A DNA stretch of 20,555 bases from Chloroflexota bacterium (GCA_012515695.1 JAAYXX010000306.1:1-20555); one strand, 5' to 3'; positions 6,348 to 13,752 are shown, counted from the stretch's first letter. Notes: generated from the letters alone by a model not told the origin. Made by a program: numbers and translations.

Positions 6348-8171
6348 TCAGTCCCACAAAGGGTAAATCGTGGGTGGCATAATCGTCACCGGTGGCGGCA
6401 CGGTGCCGATGGGATAGACAGTCGGCGTGCTGGTTGGGACTGGCGGCCTGGGTGTGTTGGTGGTCGTCGGCACGGGAATGGTAGCCCCGGTGGTGCTGGT
6501 CGGCGTAGCCGCGGGGATGGTCCCCTGTGGAGTGCTGGTCGGCGTGGCCGCGGGCAGCGTGCCCGGGATAGTGCTGGTGGTCGTCGGCACGGGTATTGTC
6601 ACCTGGGTCGTAGGCGTAGCCGTCGGGTACCACACATTCCACGGGCGGGTCGGCGTGCGCGTAGGTCTTGGCGTGATCAAGACATTGCCGCGCGTGTTGG
6701 GCCGCTCGATGGTGAAAAGCCCTTCCTCGCTGTAGTCGCTCAGTTCTTCGCAGCGCACCTTGTCGCGGCCTCTGGCCGTGCTAAGGATCCAGGACTGCAC
6801 GTTGTTGATCGTGCCCAGGCAGACCACTTCGGTGCCATCTTCTAGCATGCTGTAGATGTCGAGCGCGCCGTCGCGGTCGCTCTGCCAAAAGATCAAGCCG
6901 CAATAGGGCGTCCACACCGGCTCGATGTCTCTGGCGGGGTCGTCAGTCAGGCGGACGATCTCTTCGGTGTCCAGGTTTATCTTGTATAGCTCGTTCTGTC
7001 CGTCGCGGTCCGATTCAAAGATGATCCAGTGTCCATCGGACGACCAGTTGGGGTTGCGATCATTGGCGGAACCTGTCACCAATGGTCGCAGGTCCTGGCC
7101 GCTCTGGTGCATGATATAGATATCCCAATCGCCGCCGCGATTGCTCTGGAAGGCGATCCACTGTCCGTCTGGCGACCAGCTCGGCGCTTCGTCGGCGGCG
7201 GGGTCGTCGGTCAGCCGAACCTGGTCCGTGCCGTCCAGGGACGTCGAATAGATCTCCCAGTTGCCATCGCGATCACTCTGGAAGGCGATGCGATCACAGG
7301 ATAGCGAAGGGGCGGTATCGTCCGCGTCGGCGTTGTTGGTGACATTGGTCTGGTTGCTACCGTCAATGTCCATGAGGTAAACTTCCCAATTGTCATCGCG
7401 GTTGGATGCAAAGGCCACTTTCAGCGAATCCACCCCGATGGAAGGCCAGACGTCGTCGCCATCTTCGACAGTCAGGCGACCGACCTGCGATCCATCGGTA
7501 CGCATGCGAAAGATATCCGCGTCGCCATTGGCGGCAGCCGCTTGAAAGACGACCCAGTCGGCACACGTGGGGCAGGGATAAGGAGGCTGCTGACACTTGG
7601 CCCGCTCTGTTTCGGCGCGCACGACGATCACGCGCCAGCGATAGCGTCCGGGCAAGAGATGGCTGGCGGTGATGCGGAGGTTGTCCTCCTTTTGCCATGC
7701 AAAGGTCGTTGGCTGTGCGCCGGGCACATCGGGCCAGATTTGCACCTCGAACCACTCATTGTCGGCCAGTGGTTGATCCCATTTCCAGATCAACTCGATG
7801 ACGGGGCCTGCGATGTCGTCAGGGGGCCAGACCAGGATGGGGGCCGAGGTACCCAGTACGGCTGTGGGTTCTTTGTCAGTGAGGGCTAGTTTTGTCGGTC
7901 TGGCAACAGTTTCCTCGACATCAGATGCTTCGGCATCCGTTGCTTCAGCCTCAGTTGCTTCGACAACTGTTGGGGGCACCGTTGGCTCCTCTTCACTTAC
8001 CGTTGCTTCCGAAGTAGCATCTGCAGGAGCAGAAGTGGACTGAACCTCAGCTTCTGATTCTGCCGCGGGTAGATTAGCCTCGATGGTGAGTACAGGCCCG
8101 AGCTGCTCACAGCCGGAAACCCCTAACACGAGAGAAAGCAGAACCAAGCACAGTACTATACGTTTGCACAT
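6348..8171 (-). CDS. Lipoprotein with TolB-like propeller and Thr/Pro-rich tail
   Basis: A 607-residue exported lipoprotein of unknown function. A lysine/arginine start, hydrophobic core and lipobox GVSGC predict lipidation at Cys21. Then comes a low-complexity stretch rich in Ala, Glu, Thr and Val (about 30-105) and an FN3-like segment (PVIELIWKWDQPLADNEWFE, then RYRWRVIVVRAE). Next are five or six PD40/TolB-type blades with the recurring SPDGQWIAFQSNRGGDWDIY pattern. The last ~90 residues are Pro/Thr repeats such as PAATPTSTPQGTI, ending IYPLWD. Propellers of this kind usually bind proteins or ligands. The start has GGAG six bases upstream, and a consensus promoter lies at 8231-8259. It precedes murF-alr on the same strand, so a cell-envelope link is possible but unproven. 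Confidence 0.88.
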   Translation of the reverse strand: MCKRIVLCLVLLSLVLGVSGCEQLGPVLTIEANLPAAESEAEVQSTSAPADATSEATVSEEEPTVPPTVVEATEAEATDAEASDVEETVARPTKLALTDKEPTAVLGTSAPILVWPPDDIAGPVIELIWKWDQPLADNEWFEVQIWPDVPGAQPTTFAWQKEDNLRITASHLLPGRYRWRVIVVRAETERAKCQQPPYPCPTCADWVVFQAAAANGDADIFRMRTDGSQVGRLTVEDGDDVWPSIGVDSLKVAFASNRDDNWEVYLMDIDGSNQTNVTNNADADDTAPSLSCDRIAFQSDRDGNWEIYSTSLDGTDQVRLTDDPAADEAPSWSPDGQWIAFQSNRGGDWDIYIMHQSGQDLRPLVTGSANDRNPNWSSDGHWIIFESDRDGQNELYKINLDTEEIVRLTDDPARDIEPVWTPYCGLIFWQSDRDGALDIYSMLEDGTEVVCLGTINNVQSWILSTARGRDKVRCEELSDYSEEGLFTIERPNTRGNVLITPRPTRTPTRPWNVWYPTATPTTQVTIPVPTTTSTIPGTLPAATPTSTPQGTIPAATPTSTTGATIPVPTTTNTPRPPVPTSTPTVYPIGTVPPPVTIMPPTIYPLWD

Positions 8172-8230
8172 GTTTCGCTCCAGTTCAAGTCGGATAAGGG
8201 GAGAGAAGTGGACTCTAGAATGTCGCTCCT

Positions 8231-8259
8231 ATTATAGCCATAAACCTGATTGAATGCAA
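8231..8259 (-). promoter_or_regulatory. Consensus promoter of the lipoprotein gene
   Basis: TTGCAT (8259-8254), 17-base spacer, TATAAT (8236-8231) on the minus strand. The predicted start near 8224 gives a leader of about 53 bases before the ATG at 8171. Confidence 0.72.
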
Positions 8260-8545
8260 TGTTTCTGGGTTGGCGTGACGTCATTTGAAATGTTCTTTAC
8301 TTTTCAGGCTTGTATACTCGGCTCGAGCGGGATGGGATGGGCCGCGCTGCCCGGCCTTGTTGAGGAACAGAGCGCCTGGCAGCGACAAATACAAAACCCT
8401 TGCTAGCCATCCTATCACAGAATTGTCAGGGTAGCGTAAAAGAATGATAAATAGCTAATTTATTCCGGGCAAAATGGCATAGCGTTTCGCGCCCCTGTTA
8501 GTGGGCGTGGGTATCGCCGTCCGAACTGGACGCGCTGCTGGTCTT
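8260..8545. other. Intergenic stretch with no recognised gene
   Basis: Between the lipoprotein promoter and the small Cys-rich gene. The part at 8380-8480 is AT-rich for this window. It holds one weak plus-strand promoter-like pair, TTGTCA (8423-8428) with GATAAA 17 bases later (8446-8451). Small GC stems lie after it, for example CGTCC-GAACT-GGACG at 8518-8532. No known RNA family was recognised. Confidence 0.4.
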
Positions 8546-8701
8546 TCAACACCCTGGTTCGCCGGGATGCCCGCAGCAGGGCTGCCGCAAGGCTACTCGC
8601 CGCCACAGGTTGCGGACAAGCTTGGATACTTTCTGGCCCAACGGCATGGGTTGGTCCAGATTGGTCAGGAAATCCCCAATAGACGGTTTCCTGGATGACA
8701 C
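8546..8701 (-). CDS. Small Cys-rich protein, 51 residues, unknown function
   Basis: A GTG at 8701, with GGAG 8 bases upstream (8710-8713), opens a 51-residue frame ending at TGA 8546-8548. The first half is polar (MSSRKPSIGDFLTNLDQPMP). The middle is an amphipathic basic helix (KVSKLVRNLWRRVALR). The end is Cys/Gly/Pro-rich: QPCCGHPGEPGC, with three cysteines in the last ten residues. From memory, short proteins with a CCGN-GEPGC-like tail occur in Chloroflexota; I could not check this. A TTGACA promoter at 8838-8867 reads into it with a leader of about 130 bases. No membrane segment or signal peptide is evident. The tail could bind a metal or form disulfides, but nothing proves a function. 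An overlapping plus-strand frame is judged a shadow. Confidence 0.62.
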   Translation of the reverse strand: MSSRKPSIGDFLTNLDQPMPLGQKVSKLVRNLWRRVALRQPCCGHPGEPGC

Positions 8702-8837
8702 GCTCTGGTCTCCGTTTCTGGCCGCGTTCTTGGAGGCGGCCCGTCGCTATGCAAGCACCGCAATTCAGGGGCCGGAGCGCGGCGTGGCAGGTGGGTCGCC
8801 AGGGCGAACAGCAACGGTAGCCCCATCGTGTACCGCT

Positions 8838-8867
8838 ATACTACCCTTATATGGGCGGCGGTGTCAA
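8838..8867 (-). promoter_or_regulatory. Promoter candidate for the small Cys-rich gene
   Basis: Perfect -35 TTGACA (8867-8862), 18-base spacer, TAGTAT (8843-8838) on the minus strand. The start of transcription would be near 8831. It stands back-to-back with the ssb promoter, the two -35 boxes being 51 bases apart. Confidence 0.55.
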
Positions 8868-8918
8868 GCGCCAGGTGGCGCGCTGCGGGGCATAGTTTAC
8901 GCGTTACGGGGGTTCATG

Positions 8919-8947
8919 TTGCAAATTGCGAATATTTGACCTATAAT
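8919..8947 (+). promoter_or_regulatory. Consensus promoter of ssb
   Basis: TTGCAA (8919-8924), 17-base spacer, TATAAT (8942-8947). Transcription would begin near 8954, about 41 bases before the ssb ATG. This is among the best promoter matches in the window and fits steady expression of a housekeeping gene. Confidence 0.75.
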
Positions 8948-8994
8948 CTGGTCCATCTACCAGGCAAGTGGGCAAAGCACCAAGGAGATTCTGC

Positions 8995-9405
8995 ATGTAC
9001 CAGAAAATCGTTCTTATTGGCAGGTTGGGACGCGACCCCGAGATGCGTTACCTCCAGAATGGAACCCCGGTGACCTCGTTCAGCGTGGCCACGGACCGCA
9101 AATGGACGGATGCTAATGGCCAGCTGCAAACGCGCACCACCTGGTTCCGCGTTACGGCATGGCGCCGTCTGGCTGAGACCTGCAACCAGTATCTAACCAA
9201 GGGGTCGTTGGTGCTGGTGGAGGGAGAGATTCAGGAGCCCAAGCCCTATCAGGGACGGGATGGCGAATGGCGCGCCTCTTTGGACGTGACCGCGAACCTC
9301 GTGCGTTTCCTCAGCACGCGCGGGGAAGCGGCGGCTGCGGGCGAATACTCGCCTCGCGAGGAAGAGATTGGCCCGTCTATTGATGAGGAAGAGATCCCCT
9401 TCTAG
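8995..9405 (+). CDS. ssb: Single-stranded DNA-binding protein
   Basis: A 136-residue SSB that coats single-stranded DNA during replication, recombination and repair. The OB fold occupies residues 1-108, with the family signature KIVLIGRLGRDPEMRYLQNG, then FSVATDR and TTWFRVTAWRRLAE. A short linker follows, then the acidic tip IDEEEIPF, the docking tail through which SSB recruits partner proteins. The length is on the short side because the linker is brief. The start at 8995 has AAGGAG 7 bases upstream (8982-8987); the frame could extend to 8968, but those nine residues are foreign to the family. It has its own promoter and is followed by two hairpins, so it is probably transcribed alone. Confidence 0.97.
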   Translation: MYQKIVLIGRLGRDPEMRYLQNGTPVTSFSVATDRKWTDANGQLQTRTTWFRVTAWRRLAETCNQYLTKGSLVLVEGEIQEPKPYQGRDGEWRASLDVTANLVRFLSTRGEAAAAGEYSPREEEIGPSIDEEEIPF

Positions 9406-9432
9406 AGCGACTAGATTATTGGCCTGGCGAAG

Positions 9433-9457
9433 GTGGAGCCGCAAGGCTCCACTCTTT
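9433..9457 (+). terminator. Hairpin with GCAA tetraloop downstream of ssb
   Basis: GTGGAGCC (9433-9440), loop GCAA, GGCTCCAC (9445-9452), followed by TCTTT. An 8-bp perfect stem capped by a GNRA-type loop 27 bases after the ssb stop. The short T-tract makes it a fair terminator. Confidence 0.6.
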
Positions 9458-9497
9458 GCGTGCCCGCCAGCCGCCCGGCACAGGCTGGCGGGCACGC
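9458..9497. repeat. Perfect 15-bp inverted repeat, second hairpin after ssb
   Basis: GCGTGCCCGCCAGCC (9458-9472) and GGCTGGCGGGCACGC (9483-9497) are exact inverted copies with a 10-base loop. It follows the first hairpin directly and has no T-run, so it looks more like a dispersed palindromic element or mRNA stabiliser than a classic terminator. Confidence 0.6.
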
Positions 9498-9590
9498 CGG
9501 ATATGACGTGACCAAACCCTCCGACCTTTGCCCCGGCAGAGGTCGCTTGTATTCCCAGCACACTCACCTCTACTGAAACAGGAGCAACCC

Positions 9591-10589
9591 ATGATCACCG
9601 TGGACGTGGCGCAATGCAGGCAGATGGCTCAACGTCTGGACCTGCTCCAGGTCTTGCCCGACGAGTTTGTGCAGCGCGCAGTAACGCCGGAGGAAAAGCG
9701 GCGAGAGGCCAATCTCTGGTTCTTTTTGGTGGCGATTTGCCAGTCTACGCGCACCTTGCAAGGCACGCTTGACGGGGCGTGGTACAGGGGATGGGATTAT
9801 ATGGTGCGGGCCGCCCGCCGCCGAATGGCCGAGACTCCCGATTATTTCATGGCGGCACGTCTCGCGCAGATGGACGGCGCGGCGTTGCGCGGCCTGTTCT
9901 CCGATGATGGCGTGGCCGAGCATTCGACGCTGGATCGCATTGATGAGCGCGTGGCGCAATGGCACGATGCGGCGCGGCTGCTGCTGGAGCAGTATGGCGG
10001 CGACGTGATGAACCTCTACGAGGCTGCCGGGCGTCGTCTGCGCGGCGAGGGGGGGATTCTGGCCCGCCTGTCAGCTGCCCAGGCGTATAGCGATCCCGTC
10101 GAAAAAAAGTCCTTCCTGTTGATCATGTTTACCCACAAATGCGGGGCCTGGCAGGTGGATGACCTGACCAACCTGAAGGTGGCGATTGATTACCACATTA
10201 TGCGTATCGCGCTGCGTAGCGGCATGGTGCGCGTGGAGGACGCCGATCTGGCCCGCCAGCTTGTTGCGCGGCAGCCGGTGAGCGCCGAGCAGGACAACCT
10301 GGTGCGGGTGGCTGTGCGAGATGCCTGCGATTTGCTCATCGAGTATTCGCGGCATTCGGTGTTCGAGGTGGACAATATCCTGTGGATGATCGGGCGCAAC
10401 TGCTGCTTCTATGATTACGACCCCATCTGCGGGGAGCATGGCTGCTGGCGGAAAGAGGAATGTAGCCTGTTGCGTGGCATTGCCTACGCTTGCCCTGGTG
10501 TTTGTGTGTTCGATGGGGTGTGCCGGGGCAGCCGCGATGCGGCCTATCGCGCCTATTGGGAGACGACGCTGTATACGCACTTTTACTGA
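9591..10589 (+). CDS. Uncharacterised protein with C-terminal cysteine cluster
   Basis: A 332-residue protein I do not recognise with confidence. The N-terminal two thirds look helical (LWFFLVAICQSTRTLQG; WYRGWDYMVRAARRR). The stretch KKSFLLIMFTHKCG then VAIDYHIMRIALRSG (about 172-211) recalls helical folds of the HhH-GPD glycosylase / queuosine-salvage type, but only vaguely. The C-terminus carries eight cysteines: C271, C272, C280, C285, C291, C301, C305 and C311. The tight run CGEHGCWRKEEC and the later CPGVCVFDGVC suggest an Fe-S cluster or zinc sites. No signal peptide or membrane segment is seen. The start is the ATG at 9591 with GGAG six bases upstream. It lies downstream of ssb but behind two hairpins, so a DNA-related role is only a neighbourhood hint. 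Confidence 0.88.
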   Translation: MITVDVAQCRQMAQRLDLLQVLPDEFVQRAVTPEEKRREANLWFFLVAICQSTRTLQGTLDGAWYRGWDYMVRAARRRMAETPDYFMAARLAQMDGAALRGLFSDDGVAEHSTLDRIDERVAQWHDAARLLLEQYGGDVMNLYEAAGRRLRGEGGILARLSAAQAYSDPVEKKSFLLIMFTHKCGAWQVDDLTNLKVAIDYHIMRIALRSGMVRVEDADLARQLVARQPVSAEQDNLVRVAVRDACDLLIEYSRHSVFEVDNILWMIGRNCCFYDYDPICGEHGCWRKEECSLLRGIAYACPGVCVFDGVCRGSRDAAYRAYWETTLYTHFY

Positions 10590-10590
10590 G

Positions 10591-10820
10591 GGGCGCAGTT
10601 TTTGGCGGCCAGAGCGCGCTATGGAGAGCGCGGCAGGAATGCCGCGGCTACAGACGGAGCGTCGCCATCCCTGGCGGCCTAATGGAGTGTGGCAACGGCG
10701 AACGGAGCCGGCAGGATGCCGGCGGTCCCTCGTCTGGAGCGCCGCCATCCTTGGCGGCTAAATGGAGTGTGGCAACGGCAGACTAGGTCGGCAGGACGCT
10801 GGAGGTCCTTCATCTGGCTT
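10591..10820 (+). repeat. Degenerate 80-bp tandem repeat of GC palindromes, about 2.8 copies
   Basis: Two 80-base units, 10661-10740 and 10741-10820, agree at about 63 of 80 positions. A more decayed unit fills 10591-10660 and starts right after the preceding stop codon. Each unit holds one hairpin of the form GCCGCC-N6-GGCGGC (for example 10742-10759) and one of the form GCCGGC-N5-GCCGGC (10707-10723), joined by AATGGAGTGTGGCAACGGC. The same two hairpin types occur in the cloverleaf at 17576-17648. Probably non-coding REP-like elements. This explains the 310-base gap between genes. Confidence 0.75.
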
Positions 10821-10823
10821 TAC

Positions 10824-10852
10824 TGGCGAATGTGGGGAATATTGAATATAAT
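10824..10852 (+). promoter_or_regulatory. Possible promoter of the alaX gene cluster
   Basis: A perfect TATAAT lies at 10847-10852, with only a poor -35 (TGGCGA, 10824-10829) 17 bases upstream. Transcription would begin near 10859, 41 bases before the TTG start of alaX. Confidence 0.35.
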
Positions 10853-10899
10853 GCGTTCTGTTGATAAAGCAGGGCCTTGGCCTTGACAGGAGCAGACTG

Positions 10900-12102
10900 T
10901 TGACGCGAAAACTGTACTGGGAAGACCCCTATTGCCAGGCTTTCGAGTCGAGGGTGGTGGAGACGACCAGCTTCGATGGGCGGCCCGCTGTCGTTCTCGA
11001 CGCAACTTGTTTCTACCCCACGTCGGGCGGGCAACCACACGACACCGGGCGGCTGAACGGCGTGCCCGTGGTGGATGTGGTCGAGTCGAATGGGCAGGTT
11101 GTGCACGTGCTGGCCGAGCCGCTACCTACCGACGGGGATATGGTGCGCGGTGAAATTGATTGGGAGCGGCGGCTGGATCACATGCAGCAGCATACCGGCC
11201 AGCATATCCTCTCGCGGGCGTTCGAGGTTGAGTTGGACGCGGAAACCGTCTCGTTTCACCTGGGTGATGAGAGCAGCACCATAGACCTTGCTCTCGCCGA
11301 CCTGGACGCGCGAGCAGCAGAGCGCGTGGAGGAGCTTGCCAACCGCATTGTGATGGGGAACTCCCCTGTGCGAGTGAGCGAGCATGAAGGGGCAGAAGTG
11401 CAGGCATTGGCCCTACGCAAAGCGCCTGCCGTCGAGGGGCGCATTCGGGTGGTGCGCGTGGGCGAGTTTGATATTTGCGCCTGCGGGGGCACGCATGTTC
11501 GCGCCACGGGCGAAGTTGGCCTGATTCACATTCGTCGCTGGGAGCACCAGCGGGGGCAGGTGCGCGTCGAGTTCTTGTGTGGTGGGCGGGCGCTGCGCGA
11601 TTACCGCCGACAGAACCGCCTGCTGCTGCGGCTGGCTGGTGACCTGACGGTGGGGATGGACGAACTGCCGGAGGCTGTGGCGCGGCTGGGCGAGGCCGAA
11701 AGGGCTGCCCGGCGGCAGACGGAGCAGTTGCGTAGGCGCCTGTTGTACGCCGAGCTTTCCATCCGGCGCGCCGAGGCCGAGTTGGTAGGGGAGTGGCGCG
11801 TCTTTCATCGGGTATTGGAGGGTTATGACGCGGGGGACATGCGCTATCTGGCGCAACGCCTCGTGGAGTGGCCCGATATGATCGCTTTGCTGGCCGTGGA
11901 GCAGCCGTCGCCTCAGATCTGTTTTGCGCGTGGTGAGCAGGTAAGCCTGGATATGTCCAGGCTGCTGCGCGATGCGCTCGCGCCCTATGGCGGGCGAGGA
12001 GGTGGCAAGCCCCATCTGGCGCAAGGGGGCGGGGTAAGCCCTGCCGACTTACAGCCTGTGCTAGAGCGGGCGCTGGAAGCAGTCCACGAGGAACAACGTT
12101 GA
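10900..12102 (+). CDS. Alanyl-tRNA editing protein, long AlaX type with DHHA1 domain
   Basis: A 400-residue stand-alone editing factor that hydrolyses tRNA(Ala) mischarged with serine or glycine. The N-terminal beta-barrel (about 1-90; LYWEDPY, FYPTSGGQPHD) precedes the editing core. The core's zinc ligands are visible as H98-x3-H102 (HTGQH) and C195-x3-H199 (CGGTH). A helical linker (230-310) leads to a DHHA1-type end with GGRGGGKPHLAQGGG. It lacks the class II aminoacylation domain, as expected for AlaX. The start is the TTG at 10900: AGGAG lies 7 bases before it and MTRKLYWEDPY matches the family; the upstream TTG at 10861 is too early. The next gene starts 61 bases on, so it probably heads an operon. 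Confidence 0.92.
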   Translation: MTRKLYWEDPYCQAFESRVVETTSFDGRPAVVLDATCFYPTSGGQPHDTGRLNGVPVVDVVESNGQVVHVLAEPLPTDGDMVRGEIDWERRLDHMQQHTGQHILSRAFEVELDAETVSFHLGDESSTIDLALADLDARAAERVEELANRIVMGNSPVRVSEHEGAEVQALALRKAPAVEGRIRVVRVGEFDICACGGTHVRATGEVGLIHIRRWEHQRGQVRVEFLCGGRALRDYRRQNRLLLRLAGDLTVGMDELPEAVARLGEAERAARRQTEQLRRRLLYAELSIRRAEAELVGEWRVFHRVLEGYDAGDMRYLAQRLVEWPDMIALLAVEQPSPQICFARGEQVSLDMSRLLRDALAPYGGRGGGKPHLAQGGGVSPADLQPVLERALEAVHEEQR

Positions 12103-12163
12103 TGAGGGGCCGGGCGCTGGAGTCGGAGCGGCGGGGCCTGTGTGACTATCGAGGGAGGTAGGG

Positions 12164-13021
12164 GTGCTGAGGGAACTGGCAAAGGATGTGTTTGTAGAAA
12201 CGGGCTATGAGAGCGGGAACGTCGGCGTCATCCGTACAGAGCGGGGCGGATTGCTGGTTGATACCCCCATGCTACCCCGCGACGCGCGCGATTGGCGCGC
12301 CAAACTGTTCGACCTGGACGTGGACGAGATTTACGCCATCGTGAACACGGATTATCACCCGGAGCATTTCATCGGGAACGCCTTTTTCATGCCCACCCGC
12401 ATCTGGGGGCACGAGCAGGCCACCAAGCCGATTTCCAAATACAAGACGTCCACGCTGGAGCAATTGGCCGCGAGCTATCGCGAGAGCGATCCTGCCCTGG
12501 CTGACGAGATTGCCCAGATCGAGATTTACGAGCCTGAATTGGAGGTCGGCGACCGGGTCACGCTTCACCTGGGCGACGACCGCATCGAAGTGCTCTATCT
12601 GGAGGGGCATACCCCGGCCTCGCTGGGCGTCTATCTGCCCAAGGCCAAGGTCTTGTTCGCGGGGGATAATGTCGTGAACAATGAGCATCCCGCTTTGGCG
12701 GATGCCAACTCGCTGGCGTGGATCGAGACGCTAAAGCGCATCATGGAGATGGACGTCGAGGTGATTGTCCCGGCTAACGGAGAGCCTACGGGCAAGGAGG
12801 CGGTGGCCCGGCTGGAGGAGTATATTCGAGAGATGCGTAGCCGGGTGGAAGAGCTGTACCAGGCCGGGGCCAGCCGCCGCGAGTGCGTCGAGAAGGTCGG
12901 CATGTTGGACTTTTATCCTGTGCCGGAGGATCAGGTATCCCGCGTCAAGCGCCGACGGCGCGAAAGCATCGAGCGGGTATATGCCGAGGTCCGTACGGCT
13001 CATCCGAGGGCACGGCGTTGA
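12164..13021 (+). CDS. MBL-fold hydrolase-like protein with altered metal ligands
   Basis: A 285-residue metallo-beta-lactamase-fold protein. The classical HxHxDH site is replaced by D63-Y-H65-P-E67-H68. His149 (GHT) and Asp168 (AGDN) are kept, but the usual late PGHG becomes PANGEP (Asn205). So at least three of the standard ligand positions differ; it may bind one metal, use other ligands, or act on a different substrate. A basic helical tail follows (KRRRRESIERVYAEV, about 262-276). The start is GTG at 12164 with GGGAGG five bases upstream. Its last four bases overlap the TTG start of the next gene (TTGA), a sign of translational coupling to the QueG-like protein. Its reaction cannot be told from sequence alone. 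Confidence 0.88.
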   Translation: MLRELAKDVFVETGYESGNVGVIRTERGGLLVDTPMLPRDARDWRAKLFDLDVDEIYAIVNTDYHPEHFIGNAFFMPTRIWGHEQATKPISKYKTSTLEQLAASYRESDPALADEIAQIEIYEPELEVGDRVTLHLGDDRIEVLYLEGHTPASLGVYLPKAKVLFAGDNVVNNEHPALADANSLAWIETLKRIMEMDVEVIVPANGEPTGKEAVARLEEYIREMRSRVEELYQAGASRRECVEKVGMLDFYPVPEDQVSRVKRRRRESIERVYAEVRTAHPRARR

Positions 13022-13752
13022 ACGAACAACTGATAGCTGGTCTGGAAGAATATTTGCGGGAATTACGGGTTGACCTGTACGGTTTCGCCGATATCGCTGG
13101 CATTTTCGGCGGTGAATGGAAAGATTGGCCGCATGCCATCTCGATGGCGCTGGAACTGCCCATTGACGACGTGCTCGGCGTGCAAGATGGCCCAACGCCG
13201 CGCTATTACGAGGCGTATGTGCGCACCAACGCCCGACTGAACCAGATCGCAGCAAAGGTCGAGGCGTGGATTCGCCGCCAGGGATATCGCGCACAGGCCG
13301 TTGTAGCTACGGTGGCCTCTGAGGGGCTGGACCAAGAGTTTGGCCCACCGCTGACAGCGCCGGTGCAGCACAAGACGGTGGCTACGCGTGCGGGCCTGGG
13401 GTGGATTGGAAAGAACGCTCTGCTAATCACCCGCAAGTATGGGCCACGGGTGCGCCTCACCAGCGTGTTCACCGACATGCCGCTGCCCGCGGCCACGCCC
13501 ATCGAATATGGGCAGTGTGGCAAGTGCGAGCGCTGCCGCGATGCCTGCCCGGCGCAGGCGATCACCGGCGATATGTGGCTGGTGGGGGTAGCACGCGAGG
13601 CGTTGGTAGACGTGGAGGCGTGCAGGCAGCGCGCCGAGCAATTGCTGATGGAGCGAGTGGGGCAACAACAGGCCGTCTGTGGCGTTTGCGTGGCGGTGTG
13701 TCCTTTTTCGGGCAGGCCCGCTGGAAGGACCGAGACCTCGGCCGATGGCTGA
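13018..13752 (+). CDS. Epoxyqueuosine reductase-like double [4Fe-4S] protein
   Basis: A 244-residue iron-sulfur protein with the core of QueG-type reductases, the cobalamin enzymes that finish queuosine in tRNA. The signature RAGLGWIGKNALLI (124-137) is present. Two ferredoxin-like clusters follow: C167-x2-C170-x2-C173-x3-C177 and C221-x2-C224-x3-C228, probably with C202. It is much shorter than true QueG and lacks C-terminal HEAT repeats, so the more careful name is a double-cluster domain protein; a link to queuosine is not shown. The start is the TTG at 13018 overlapping the previous stop, with GAGGG seven bases upstream. The longer frame back to 12883 lies inside the MBL gene and is not family-like. 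Confidence 0.87.
   Translation: MNEQLIAGLEEYLRELRVDLYGFADIAGIFGGEWKDWPHAISMALELPIDDVLGVQDGPTPRYYEAYVRTNARLNQIAAKVEAWIRRQGYRAQAVVATVASEGLDQEFGPPLTAPVQHKTVATRAGLGWIGKNALLITRKYGPRVRLTSVFTDMPLPAATPIEYGQCGKCERCRDACPAQAITGDMWLVGVAREALVDVEACRQRAEQLLMERVGQQQAVCGVCVAVCPFSGRPAGRTETSADG

Noticed and set aside
8285..8317. TTGAAA ... TATACT as a plus-strand promoter
   Set aside because: The spacer is 21 bases, too long for sigma70, and no gene lies downstream at a fitting distance.
8500..8600. Possible structured RNA (small GC stems; GGTTCGCC resembles a T-loop)
   Set aside because: No cloverleaf, no CCA end and no conserved core of tmRNA, RNase P or SRP RNA could be found; the minus-strand small gene explains most of the stretch.
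8501..8939. Two overlapping plus-strand frames of 65 and 109 codons before ssb
   Set aside because: No ribosome binding site, no recognisable motif; they overlap the minus-strand small gene, which has a better start, promoter and residue pattern, and the ssb promoter.
10591..10820. Tandem repeats as a CRISPR array
   Set aside because: Units adjoin without unique spacers, are internally palindromic and vary throughout; no cas gene is near.
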